Of a DNA stretch of 52,305 nucleotides, positions 1 to 7,344 are shown in pieces. Source of the DNA: Bacteroidales bacterium. GTDB taxonomy: Bacteria > Bacteroidota > Bacteroidia > Bacteroidales > FEN-979. Under the pieces are notes generated by a model. It had not been told where the DNA came from. It searched no databases and was given only the letters and a program-made list of their open reading frames with translations. A program made the translations under genes and the position numbers. Every line of letters starts with the position of its first letter. Position 1 is the first letter of the stretch. The DNA is taken from assembly GCA_014860625.1 (NCBI GenBank), contig JACZJJ010000006.1:1-52305 (forward strand), given 5' to 3'.

Positions 1-99
1 CTGTCCAACCTGTCCAACCTGTCCAACCTGTCCAACCTGTCTAACCTGTCCAACCTGTCCAACCTGTCCAACCTGTCTAACCTGTCCAACCTGTCCAAC
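1..99. repeat. 9-bp tandem repeat array (11 units)
   Basis: Eleven head-to-tail copies of CTGTCCAAC run from the first base of the window; units 5 and 9 carry CTGTCTAAC instead. The array is probably longer, because it begins at the window edge. It ends just before the rpsP promoter. The period is a multiple of three and one frame reads Leu-Ser-Asn repeatedly to a stop near 181, but nothing else supports translation. Simple slippage-prone intergenic DNA is the likeliest explanation. Confidence 0.9.
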
Positions 100-108
100 C
101 ATTTTATT

Positions 109-138
109 TTGATATTACCAGGAAGGGTTGTATCTTTG
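109..138 (+). promoter_or_regulatory. Bacteroidota-type promoter for rpsP operon
   Basis: TTG at 109-111, a 19-bp spacer, and TATCTTTG at 131-138 match the -33/-7 pattern (TTG, about 19-21 bp, TAnnTTTG) used by the primary sigma factor of Bacteroidota. Transcription would begin shortly downstream, leaving an AT-rich leader of about 35 bases before the rpsP start. Confidence 0.75.
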
Positions 139-181
139 CACCCCAATTTCATAAACCTAGTTAACAATTCATTAAAGTAAC

Positions 182-958
182 ATGCCAGCAAAGATTAGAT
201 TACAGAGAAGAGGTAAGAAGGGACAACCTTTTTATCACATTGTGATTGCGGATGGTCGTGCACCACGTGACGGGAAATTCATTGAAAAAATTGGCTTTTA
301 CAATCCACTGACCAAACCGGCAGAGATTGAAATCAATTTTGAAAGTGCCCTTAACTGGTTACGCAAAGGCGCACAACCTACCGATACAGTCAAAGCCCTC
401 CTCGCCTACAAAGGCGTTATGTACAAAAACCATCTTCTGAAAGGAGTTCAAAAAGGAGCATTTACCGCCGAAGAGGCTGAAGAGAGATTCCAGAATTGGC
501 TCTCCGAAAAGGAAACCCGGATCAGAAACAAGAAGACCGAGCACCAACTGGGTGTCAAGGAGGCAGAAAAAGCTGCTCTTGATCACGAGAAGAAGGTAAA
601 CGAAACCAAAGCACAAGCCCTGGCCAAGAAATATGCCAAGGAGCAGAAAGCTGCTGAAGCCGGTGCCGAAGCTGAAACTGAAGAAGTAGCTGAAGAAGTA
701 GCAGAGGAAGTAACAGAAGCTGTAGCTGATACAGAAGAGACTGCTGTTGCCGAAGAGACTGCTGTTGCCGAAGAGACTGTTGTTGCCGAAGAGACTGCTG
801 TACCGGAAGAGGCACCTGCTGTTGAAGCAGTAGCTGAAGAGCCTGTTGCAGAAGTTGCTGAAACCACAGAAGTTGTGGAGGAACCTGTTGCCGAAGCTAC
901 AGAAGCTGTTGAAGAACCTGCCAAGGAAGAACCGAAGAAAGAGGAGCCTTCAGAGTAA
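182..958 (+). CDS. rpsP: 30S ribosomal protein S16 with long acidic tail
   Basis: Small-subunit ribosomal protein S16, which binds 16S rRNA and helps assemble the 30S body. The S16 domain fills roughly residues 1-85, with the signature [19 protein letters not shown] near the start. S16 is normally about 80-100 residues and somewhat longer in Bacteroidota; this one is 258. Residues of about 90-150 form a charged Lys/Glu-rich segment. The remainder is a low-complexity Ala/Glu/Val tail that includes four copies of an 18-bp repeat. rimM follows 18 bp downstream, the usual rpsP-rimM pairing. The ATG at 182 begins directly with the S16 core. The identity is certain; the role of the tail is unknown. 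Confidence 0.97.
   Translation: MPAKIRLQRRGKKGQPFYHIVIADGRAPRDGKFIEKIGFYNPLTKPAEIEINFESALNWLRKGAQPTDTVKALLAYKGVMYKNHLLKGVQKGAFTAEEAEERFQNWLSEKETRIRNKKTEHQLGVKEAEKAALDHEKKVNETKAQALAKKYAKEQKAAEAGAEAETEEVAEEVAEEVTEAVADTEETAVAEETAVAEETVVAEETAVPEEAPAVEAVAEEPVAEVAETTEVVEEPVAEATEAVEEPAKEEPKKEEPSE
734..805 (+). repeat. 18-bp in-frame repeat inside rpsP tail
   Basis: Four contiguous 18-bp units of the form GAAGAGACTGCTGTTGCC encode EETAVA-type hexapeptides. Units 3 and 4 differ by one to a few bases. Because the period is a multiple of three, copy-number changes would alter the tail length of S16 without breaking the frame. Confidence 0.9.
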
Positions 959-976
959 CTCCTTAACTTTGGAAAC

Positions 977-1504
977 ATGGGTCCGGATGAATTCTACTAC
1001 CTGGGGAAGATCTTAAAGCGACATGGCAATCAGGGCCACCTGGTTGCCCTTGTGGAAGTAGACGATGCCGAAGATTACAAAGAACTGGAATCCGTTTATG
1101 TTGATGTAGGACATGAGCGGATTCCTTTTTTTATTGATTCGGTGGAGGTCGCGGAGAAGAAAAAACTGATCTTGCGATTCCAGGATGTCACCACCGCCGA
1201 TCATGCCGATGTGTTTGCCGGACACGAGTTGTACCTTCCCCTGTCAGCGCTTCCCAAACTCGACGGAAAACGGTTCTATTTTCATGAAGTCAAAGGATTT
1301 AAGGTTGTCGACGAGAAATATGGAGATATTGGATTTATTGAAGATGTTCTGGATTTGCCGCAGCAGGCACTCTTTCAGATCAGGCATCAGGACAAGGAGA
1401 TCCTGATCCCGGTTGTGGATGAGGTAATCCTGAAGGTCGACCGTAAAACACAAACCATGCATATCCATGCCCCGGATGGGTTAATTGAACTTTATACCAC
1501 GTAA
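977..1504 (+). CDS. rimM: Ribosome maturation factor RimM
   Basis: 16S rRNA processing factor that binds S19 and the 30S head during assembly. It has 175 residues, the normal size. The N-terminal RimM barrel starts with YLGKILKRHGNQGHLVAL, a close version of the family's GKIvkpHGlkGev signature. The C-terminal PRC-barrel half (from about residue 95) contains GFIEDVLDLPQQALFQI and the conserved ending with LIPVVDEVILKVD. It sits between rpsP and trmN6 with gaps of 18 bp and 2 bp, so it is almost certainly cotranscribed with rpsP. The start at 977 precedes the first conserved motif by only a few residues. Confidence 0.95.
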   Translation: MGPDEFYYLGKILKRHGNQGHLVALVEVDDAEDYKELESVYVDVGHERIPFFIDSVEVAEKKKLILRFQDVTTADHADVFAGHELYLPLSALPKLDGKRFYFHEVKGFKVVDEKYGDIGFIEDVLDLPQQALFQIRHQDKEILIPVVDEVILKVDRKTQTMHIHAPDGLIELYTT

Positions 1505-1506
1505 AG

Positions 1507-2208
1507 ATGTCGTTCCGGTTCAAACAATTCAGTGTCGAAGACTCTCACAGCACGATGCCTGTTGGCACCGATTCGATGCTGCTGGGAGCGCTGACTGATC
1601 CTGGGAATGCTTCCAGAATTCTGGATATCGGAACGGGTTGCGGAGTGTTGGCTTTGATGATGGCGCAGAAATCAAGAGCCATCATTGATGCGGTTGAACT
1701 GGACCAGGAATCGGCCAATGAGGCTGCCGAAAATTTTCAGATGAGTCCCTGGAACACCCGGCTGGCTTGTTTCCCTGTCGCCCTTCAGCTTATCGAGCTC
1801 CTGGCCGACCGCCGCTACGACCTCATCATCTCCAACCCTCCCTTTTTCAAAAACTCCCTGAAACCTGAAAGCATAAAAAAGGCTCTTGCCCGGCACGACC
1901 TCACGCTGTCACTCGAAGAGCTGATGAAAGATGTCGCAACGCTGCTTTCCAAAGATGGCCGGTTTGCATTCATCCTGCCGGCCGACAGGTGGCCGGAAGC
2001 ACAAACACTGGCAAAAAAGCACCAACTTTTCCCCATGAAGCTTGTCCGGATCTTCCCCTACCCCGGTGGAAAGGTCACTCGTATAATCGCTGAACTATCG
2101 CCTGTTGAATCTGAACAAATCCAGGAATCTGAACTGACCATTCTGAACGAGGAGAGAAAATACTCGGCGGAATACTTGGCTGCAACGAAAGATTTTCACT
2201 ATTTTTAG
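1507..2208 (+). CDS. trmN6: tRNA1(Val) A37 N6-methyltransferase
   Basis: SAM-dependent methyltransferase of the YfiC/TrmN6 family, predicted to methylate N6 of adenosine 37 in tRNA-Val. It has 233 residues, the normal length. The N-terminus FRFKQFSVEDSHSTMPVGTD is typical of the family. Motif I is ILDIGTGCGVLALMMAQ (SAM binding), the acidic residue in AVELD ends strand 2, and ISNPPFF is the NPPY-type catalytic motif of N6-adenine methyltransferases. The gene starts 2 bp after the rimM stop, giving an rpsP-rimM-trmN6 operon for translation functions. Confidence 0.9.
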   Translation: MSFRFKQFSVEDSHSTMPVGTDSMLLGALTDPGNASRILDIGTGCGVLALMMAQKSRAIIDAVELDQESANEAAENFQMSPWNTRLACFPVALQLIELLADRRYDLIISNPPFFKNSLKPESIKKALARHDLTLSLEELMKDVATLLSKDGRFAFILPADRWPEAQTLAKKHQLFPMKLVRIFPYPGGKVTRIIAELSPVESEQIQESELTILNEERKYSAEYLAATKDFHYF

Positions 2209-2233
2209 CCTTTGTTAAACCAAACCAGTCAAC

Positions 2234-2875
2234 ATGCACAGCCTTGCCCTGCATATTTTTACTGTATTCATGGGATTCTTTGCCATTATGAACCCATTTG
2301 GAAACCTGCCCATTTTCCTGGGCATGGTTCAAAAATTTGACCAGAAGATTCAACGCCAGATCGCTTTAAAGGCCTGCCTTACTGCTGTGATCCTCGTGAG
2401 TGTTTTTTGTGTGTTCGGACACTACATTTTTCAGATGTTCGGCATCACCCTGCCTGCATTTCAGATTGCCGGGGGTATAATTGTTTTTGTTATCGGGTAC
2501 CAGCTTCTGAATGCCCAGGAAACTACCATGCACAACGATGCTCAGACGACTCCTGATCAGATTAAAAAGCAAGCCAGCGACATGGCTATATCCCCGTTGG
2601 GGATTCCTCTTCTTGCCGGTCCCGGCACGATCTCTTCAGCCATGAATTTCATCGGCGTTGACAAAGGCTTATGGAATGTCGTGCTGGTCGTTGGTGTCTT
2701 CATCTTCATGTGCGTACTGACTTACTTTGTTTTCATCTCTGGCAAAAAGCTGACGTCCAGGCTTGATCCGTCAATTATCAAAGCCATCAGCCGGATTATG
2801 GGATTGATCCTCACCATCATTGCCATCCAGATGATCATAACAGGAGTTCACGGGGCTATCCATTTATTCCCGTAA
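2234..2875 (+). CDS. MarC family integral membrane protein
   Basis: Polytopic inner-membrane protein of 213 residues, with about six hydrophobic segments, of the MarC/UPF0056 family. Recognisable motifs are FAIMNPFGNLPIFL near the N-terminus and GIPLLAGPGTISSAM in the middle, both family hallmarks. The transport or other activity of MarC proteins is not settled; the old multiple-antibiotic-resistance link has not held up, so no substrate is assigned. The gene lies 25 bp after trmN6 and 8 bp before a lipoprotein gene on the same strand, so cotranscription is possible. Confidence 0.88.
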   Translation: MHSLALHIFTVFMGFFAIMNPFGNLPIFLGMVQKFDQKIQRQIALKACLTAVILVSVFCVFGHYIFQMFGITLPAFQIAGGIIVFVIGYQLLNAQETTMHNDAQTTPDQIKKQASDMAISPLGIPLLAGPGTISSAMNFIGVDKGLWNVVLVVGVFIFMCVLTYFVFISGKKLTSRLDPSIIKAISRIMGLILTIIAIQMIITGVHGAIHLFP

Positions 2876-2883
2876 CATTTCCT

Positions 2884-3366
2884 ATGAAGTCACATATTGT
2901 TCGATACCTGGTTCCGGTCCTTCTTGGGCTGTTGACAGTGGCCTGCAATCAAGTTAAGACAGACTACTACCCGAACGGGAATATGCGATCAGCCATTTCA
3001 ATGGATGGGGAACATTATCACGGTCTGGCAAAGTTTTATTATGAGGATGGAACACTCCTCATGGAGTGCATCTATTTAAGTGACAGTCTTGACGGAACCC
3101 TGATCCGCTATTTTGAGACCGGGGCGAGAAAAGAGAAGATGTCGTATAAACGAAATAAACCCGATGGAGTTTACCAACAATGGAACCCGCAAGGCCAGCT
3201 ACTGGTGGAATGCTCCTACAGCGACTCACTTCTTGATGGAAAATACAGGGCATATCATGACAATGGCCAGATAAAAAGCAGCGGACAGTACACCTCCGGA
3301 GAGCCAAAGGGATTGTGGCTTTTTTATGATGAAAACGGATACATCGTTTCAAAAGAGAATTATTGA
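2884..3366 (+). CDS. MORN-variant repeat lipoprotein
   Basis: Predicted lipoprotein of 160 residues. The N-terminus has a short basic stretch, a hydrophobic core and a lipobox LTVAC, with the acylated Cys at about residue 21. The body is a run of MORN-variant (YwqK-like) repeats of the pattern YxxGxxxxxxxYxxGxxxG, for example YYPNGNMRSAI, YYEDGTLLMECIY and YHDNGQIKSSGQY. Such repeats form beta-hairpin scaffolds in many Bacteroidota envelope proteins; the partner is unknown. It follows marC by 8 bp, and the next gene has its own promoter. The lipoprotein and repeat calls are firm, but the function is not. Confidence 0.8.
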   Translation: MKSHIVRYLVPVLLGLLTVACNQVKTDYYPNGNMRSAISMDGEHYHGLAKFYYEDGTLLMECIYLSDSLDGTLIRYFETGARKEKMSYKRNKPDGVYQQWNPQGQLLVECSYSDSLLDGKYRAYHDNGQIKSSGQYTSGEPKGLWLFYDENGYIVSKENY

Positions 3367-3395
3367 AAATTCATGCGTAATTTTGAAAAAAAATA

Positions 3396-3425
3396 TTGCT
3401 AATCGCCGGAAACCATGTAATTTTG
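3396..3425 (+). promoter_or_regulatory. Bacteroidota-type promoter for gdhA
   Basis: TTG at 3396-3398, a 19-bp spacer and TAATTTTG at 3418-3425 fit the -33/-7 pattern exactly. Transcription should begin in the next ten or so bases, leaving about 60 bases before the preferred gdhA start at 3493. This also argues against the upstream in-frame ATG at 3436 as the start. Confidence 0.7.
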
Positions 3426-3492
3426 CATCGTCTTTGTGAAATTATTCACAAAAGTAAGTCTGCCCAAAAACAACCATAAAAAATTTACTACA

Positions 3493-4830
3493 ATGAATAT
3501 TGAAAAGATCATGCACGACCTGGAAAAGAAGAATCCGGGTGAAGTTGAATTCCTGCAAGCCGTCAGAGAGGTACTGGAGTCGATTGAGGATATTTACAAC
3601 GAGAATCCTCAGTTTGAAACAGGGAATATCATCGATCGGATTGTTGAACCGGACCGCATCTTTACATTCAAGGTCAGTTGGGTTGACGACAATGGTAAGG
3701 TACAGGTGAATCGCGGGTACCGTGTCCAGTTCAACAATGCCATCGGACCTTACAAAGGTGGACTTCGGTTTCACCCCAGTGTGAACCTGAGTATCCTGAA
3801 ATTCCTTGGATTCGAGCAGATCTTCAAAAACAGCCTGACAACGCTTCCAATGGGCGGCGCAAAAGGGGGTTCAGATTTTGATCCCAAAGGAAAATCAAAC
3901 GGTGAGATCATGCGTTTTTGCCAGGGGTTCATGATGGAATTGTGGAAAGTGATTGGACCGGAAACAGATGTCCCTGCAGGTGATATCGGAGTTGGTGGAA
4001 GAGAGATCGGATTCCTTTATGGGATGTATAAAAAATTGGCCCGTGAAAATTCCGGCGTACTTACCGGTAAAGGTCTGAACTGGGGCGGAAGCCTTATCCG
4101 GCCTGAGGCTACCGGTTTCGGGACTGTCTACTTTGCAAAAGAGATGCTTAAAACGAAAGGCGATTCCTTTGCAGAAAAAATCGTCGCTCTCTCCGGTTTT
4201 GGGAACGTTGCCTGGGGCGCTGCCCTGAAAGCAACAGAACTGGGAGCAAAAGTTGTTACGATCTCAGGACCGGATGGTTACGTGTATGATCCAGATGGTA
4301 TTTCTGGCGAAAAAATTGATTATCTGTTAGAGTTGAGAGCGTCAAACCAGGATATCGTAAAACCGTATACTTATGAGTTTCCCTCCGCTCAGTTCCACCA
4401 GGGAAAACATCCATGGGAAGTGAAATGTGATATTGCCCTGCCTTGTGCCACTCAAAACGAACTCAACAAAGAGGATGCTCAGCACCTGATTGACAATGGC
4501 GTAATTTGCGTAGCTGAAGGCGCCAACATGCCCAGCACGCCTGAAGCCGTTGAGCTCTTCCTGGAGAACAAAATCCTGTTCGCTCCCGGAAAAGCAGTCA
4601 ATGCTGGTGGCGTAGCAACATCAGGACTTGAGATGTCGCAGAACTCGATGAAACTCAGCTGGCCATTGGCCGAGGTTGATGACCGCCTGCATCATATCAT
4701 GACCAGTATTCATGAACAGTGTGTGAAGTATGGCACCGACAGTGAGGGATATATCAATTATGTAAAAGGGGCTAATATAGCCGGATTCCTCAAGGTTGCC
4801 AATGCAATGATCGACCAGGGAGTTCTTTGA
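3493..4830 (+). CDS. gdhA: NADP-type glutamate dehydrogenase
   Basis: Catalyses reversible reductive amination of 2-oxoglutarate to glutamate, the main ammonium-assimilation route in many Bacteroidota. With the start at 3493 (MNIEKIMHDL) the protein is 445 residues, the normal size for the hexameric small GDH family; an in-frame ATG at 3436 would add 19 unconserved residues. Visible motifs are YKGGLRFHPSVN (substrate binding), LPMGGAKGGSDFDPKGKS with the catalytic lysine region, DVPAGDIGVGGREIGFLYG, and a Rossmann segment ALSGFGNVAWGAA. The lack of an adjacent second GDH and the similarity to anabolic enzymes suggest NADP use, but that is inference. The next gene overlaps its stop codon. Confidence 0.95.
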   Translation: MNIEKIMHDLEKKNPGEVEFLQAVREVLESIEDIYNENPQFETGNIIDRIVEPDRIFTFKVSWVDDNGKVQVNRGYRVQFNNAIGPYKGGLRFHPSVNLSILKFLGFEQIFKNSLTTLPMGGAKGGSDFDPKGKSNGEIMRFCQGFMMELWKVIGPETDVPAGDIGVGGREIGFLYGMYKKLARENSGVLTGKGLNWGGSLIRPEATGFGTVYFAKEMLKTKGDSFAEKIVALSGFGNVAWGAALKATELGAKVVTISGPDGYVYDPDGISGEKIDYLLELRASNQDIVKPYTYEFPSAQFHQGKHPWEVKCDIALPCATQNELNKEDAQHLIDNGVICVAEGANMPSTPEAVELFLENKILFAPGKAVNAGGVATSGLEMSQNSMKLSWPLAEVDDRLHHIMTSIHEQCVKYGTDSEGYINYVKGANIAGFLKVANAMIDQGVL

Positions 4831-6899
4831 TGTCGTTCGGTGCTCCTCTGTTTCTTTTCGGCCTGTTTGCGCTGGCAATTCCGATCATCATTCACCTGAT
4901 CAACTTCAGGCGCTACAAGAAGATCTGGTTTACCAATGTAAGGTTTCTGGCCGAGATCAAGCAGGAGAGACAGAAACGGTCTCAACTCAAGCAGTGGCTG
5001 CTGCTTGCTCTCAGACTACTCGCTGTAGCCTCCCTGGTTTTTGCTTTTGCCCAACCCTACCTACCCTCATCGTTGCCATCTGACATGCAACAGCAACAGG
5101 GGGTTAGCATCTTTGTCGACAATTCATTCAGCATGGATGCCATCGGGAGCGAAGGAAAACTCATCGAAACGGCAAAAGAAAAAGCCAGGGAGGTAATTTC
5201 CGCCTATAAACCTTCCGACAGATTCCAGCTTCTTACGAACGACTTTGAAGGAGGCCACCAGCATCTCGTTTCACGCGACGAGTTTTTGAAATTATTGGAA
5301 GAGGTTCATATCACACCGGCATCCAGGAAGATATCCGAAGTGGTGTCAAGGCAGGAGGATCTTCTCAGTGCATCTCCTGAACTGGCCAGAAATATATTTC
5401 TCATCTCGGATTTTCAGAAAGAGAGCAGCGATTTTAACAACCTTGCTCCCGATACGGCAACCTCCTATTATCTTTTACCGATCCCGGCCAACAAAACCGG
5501 TAACCTGTATATAGATACCGCTTTCTTTGAATCTGTTGTTCAGCAACCAAACCAACTCTCCCACCTTCATGTCAGGATTAGGAATGCCGGCCCTGACCGT
5601 ATGGAAAAGATTCCGGTAAAACTGTTGCTCAACAACAGGCAAAAAGCCCTGGCCAGCGCCAGCATTGATCCCGGATCGCAAACAGAACTGATCCTCCCCT
5701 TCACAAATGAAGCTGGCGGAATTCAGTCGGGGTACCTCGAACTACCCGACTACCCGATTGTTTATGACGACAGGTGCTTTATCAGTTATCCTCTGGTGAC
5801 AACAGTTTCTGTCCTCTGCATCAACGAAGCCGATGAGAATCCATATCTGAATGCGCTTTTTGGAGGGGACTCTGCCTTTCGGTTTGTCAATGCAGGTGTA
5901 AACCGACTCAACTACTCCTCCTTTGCCTCCTTCTCCCTGATCATCCTCAACCAGCTGAACCACATCTCCTCTGGACTGGCGCAGGAGCTGAATCGTTTTA
6001 CACTCAACGGGGGCACCTTGATGTCTATCCTCCCCCAACAAATTGACCAGTCTGATTATAGCAGGTTTTTCAGCCTGACAGGAATGCCCGCGATCGGATT
6101 GGCAGATACCAGCCGGCTTCGCGTATCTCAAATCAGCCTGGAAAGCCAGGTCTATACTGATGTATTTGAACCGGATGCCTCAGGCCGGATCGAGCTGCCG
6201 AACAACGCAGATCTACCCGTTGTACATTTTCATTACCCGCTGGAGATCACCACCGGTTCGACCATCGAGCCCCTGCTGATTTTGCAAAATGGTGACATCC
6301 TGCTTTCGAGAAAGTCACATGAGAAAGGGGCTATCGTCCTGCTGACATCGCCGCTGGAGCTGACGTCTACCAGTCTGCCCGGACACCTTCTCTTTGTCCC
6401 CACGTTTTATAAGATAGCCCTGTTGAGCCAGCCCAGAAGCGACCTCTACTATTTTACGGGTTCAAACCAACCCATTGAAGTCCCGGCTGATTCACTTTCC
6501 GATGAAATCGTTTTCAGGATCGTAAAAGATAATTCCGAACTGGAGATCATCCCCGAACTGAGATTCGTTGACGGACACATGCTTCTATACCCTCACGACC
6601 AGGTAAAGGAGGCAGGTCTCTATTCCATCTATCTCGGCGCAAAGCAGATCTCGGGGATCGCTTTCAACTTTTCCAGGAGTGAGTCGAACCTCGATTATCT
6701 CACCCCGGATGCCATTCGTGAGATCCTTGAACAAAAAGAGATGCATTCGTTTGTGCTGCTCCAGGCCAACCAACCATCCATGGCTAAAGAGATCAGAGAG
6801 GCCGAACGGGGAAAACCCCTTTGGAAACTTTTCCTGCTGCTCGCACTCCTGTTTCTCGCCTCTGAAATTGCCCTCATCCGGTTCTTCCCGAAACTATAG
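4827..6899 (+). CDS. BatA-domain/vWA membrane protein
   Basis: Membrane-anchored protein of 690 residues. The N-terminus (FGAPLFLFGLFALAIPIIIH, then HLINFRRYKKIWFTNVRFL) is the two-helix BatA N-terminal domain common in Bacteroidota. A second hydrophobic segment near residue 60 is followed by a von Willebrand A-like domain with VSIFVDNSFSMD, a DxSxS metal-site motif. The middle is extracytoplasmic beta-rich sequence. The C-terminus has a final transmembrane segment (LWKLFLLLALLFLASEIALI). It starts within the gdhA stop (ATGA overlap), so the two are translationally coupled, although no functional link is known. Aerotolerance-type roles for Bat proteins are not established here. Confidence 0.85.
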   Translation: MMSFGAPLFLFGLFALAIPIIIHLINFRRYKKIWFTNVRFLAEIKQERQKRSQLKQWLLLALRLLAVASLVFAFAQPYLPSSLPSDMQQQQGVSIFVDNSFSMDAIGSEGKLIETAKEKAREVISAYKPSDRFQLLTNDFEGGHQHLVSRDEFLKLLEEVHITPASRKISEVVSRQEDLLSASPELARNIFLISDFQKESSDFNNLAPDTATSYYLLPIPANKTGNLYIDTAFFESVVQQPNQLSHLHVRIRNAGPDRMEKIPVKLLLNNRQKALASASIDPGSQTELILPFTNEAGGIQSGYLELPDYPIVYDDRCFISYPLVTTVSVLCINEADENPYLNALFGGDSAFRFVNAGVNRLNYSSFASFSLIILNQLNHISSGLAQELNRFTLNGGTLMSILPQQIDQSDYSRFFSLTGMPAIGLADTSRLRVSQISLESQVYTDVFEPDASGRIELPNNADLPVVHFHYPLEITTGSTIEPLLILQNGDILLSRKSHEKGAIVLLTSPLELTSTSLPGHLLFVPTFYKIALLSQPRSDLYYFTGSNQPIEVPADSLSDEIVFRIVKDNSELEIIPELRFVDGHMLLYPHDQVKEAGLYSIYLGAKQISGIAFNFSRSESNLDYLTPDAIREILEQKEMHSFVLLQANQPSMAKEIREAERGKPLWKLFLLLALLFLASEIALIRFFPKL

Positions 6900-6917
6900 T
6901 GTCAAAAAAACGTACAC
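6899..6917 (+). promoter_or_regulatory. Degenerate upstream activator half-palindrome
   Basis: Starts at the stop codon of the BatA gene. TGTCAAA at 6900-6906 is identical to the half-site of the perfect palindrome at 6920-6938, while the right half (ACGTACA, 6910-6916) keeps only the outer ACA. Spacing between halves is the same 3 bp. It may be a second, weaker binding site 20 bp (about two helical turns) upstream of the first. Confidence 0.45.
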
Positions 6918-6919
6918 TA

Positions 6920-6938
6920 GTGTCAAAATATTTGACAC
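6920..6938 (+). promoter_or_regulatory. Perfect palindrome, predicted enhancer for sigma-54 activator
   Basis: GTGTCAAA at 6920-6927, ATA, then TTTGACAC at 6931-6938: an uninterrupted 8-3-8 inverted repeat. Its centre lies about 86 bp upstream of the -12 element of the sigma-54 promoter, a normal position for an NtrC-type activator site. The core TGTCAAA-N3-TTTGACA recurs at 18769-18785, upstream of the response-regulator gene at the far end of the same cluster. This supports that regulator as the binding protein. Confidence 0.7.
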
Positions 6939-7001
6939 CTTTACCAGGTACTATTTCTTAAATTCATTTATATCTATTTGATATTCAATTAATTGTATTT
7001 T

Positions 7002-7017
7002 TGGCACATTATTTGCA
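7002..7017 (+). promoter_or_regulatory. Sigma-54 (-24/-12) promoter of the peptide cluster
   Basis: TGGCAC at 7002-7007, five bases, then TTGCA at 7013-7017. The invariant GG (7003-7004) and GC (7015-7016) are 11 bp apart as in the TGGCAC-N5-TTGCA consensus. Transcription would begin near 7028, about 40 bases before the precursor gene. The match is close to perfect, and a cognate sigma-54 activator is encoded in the same cluster. Confidence 0.85.
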
Positions 7018-7068
7018 CTAGTGTACTCAAAGGGAAGTAAATAATCAAAAACTATAAAATTCTATCCA

Positions 7069-7278
7069 ATGAAAACATTAAGCATCATCAACCTCCACAA
7101 CGCTGAAATCAAGAAAAGTCAGCTGGCCAAAATCAAAGGTGGCATTGAAGTAAAGTGTTTCTGCTCGGTAAACAATCCCTTCGTTGTTACGAAAACAACC
7201 GGCGGTACAACCAAAATGTGCAACTGTGAAATGACAACTTCCAGCACAGCAGGTGTATACAATAGTAACCCTGATTAA
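7069..7278 (+). CDS. Double-glycine RiPP precursor peptide
   Basis: A 69-residue precursor of a ribosomally made, post-translationally modified peptide. Residues 1-25 look like a leader: a short start, the segment SIINLHNAEIKKSQLAKIKGG, and a Gly24-Gly25 end suited to C39 peptidase cleavage. It resembles the GG-Bacteroidales natural-product precursor family (TIGR04149, recalled, not searched). The 44-residue core carries two CxC motifs (Cys30/Cys32 and Cys51/Cys53), many Thr/Ser and an internal Gly-Gly at 45-46. It is the first gene after the sigma-54 promoter and directly precedes the radical SAM maturase. The modification and the mature activity are unknown. Confidence 0.85.
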   Translation: MKTLSIINLHNAEIKKSQLAKIKGGIEVKCFCSVNNPFVVTKTTGGTTKMCNCEMTTSSTAGVYNSNPD

Positions 7279-7291
7279 TTTCTAAAAGTGT

Positions 7292-7299
7292 TACCTTTG
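7292..7299 (+). promoter_or_regulatory. Possible secondary -7 box before the maturase gene
   Basis: TACCTTTG matches the TAnnTTTG -7 element of Bacteroidota promoters and lies about 45 bp before the maturase start. No TTG occurs at the ideal -33 distance (CTG is present with an 18-bp spacer), so this is only a candidate for constitutive low-level maturase expression. Confidence 0.3.
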
Positions 7300-7344
7300 C
7301 CATTACCCTAACAAGGGATCCAAAAACATGGCAGTGAAAGACTG

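Noticed and set aside
1-99. CRISPR array
   Set aside because: Units are 9 bp and directly contiguous, with no spacers and no cas genes nearby.
1-181. Open frame reading Leu-Ser-Asn repeats up to a stop near 181
   Set aside because: The frame exists only because the repeat period is nine bases, it runs through the rpsP promoter, and no other protein feature is present.
583-978. Ser/Thr-rich 131-codon frame antisense to rpsP
   Set aside because: It is the mirror of the low-complexity Ala/Glu tail of S16 and has no independent support.
3436-3492. Upstream ATG as the gdhA start
   Set aside because: It would begin only about ten bases after the -7 promoter element and add 19 residues not seen in the family.
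6679-6981. 100-codon plus-strand frame crossing the end of the BatA gene into the promoter region
   Set aside because: It overlaps a convincing gene in another frame and would span the enhancer palindrome.
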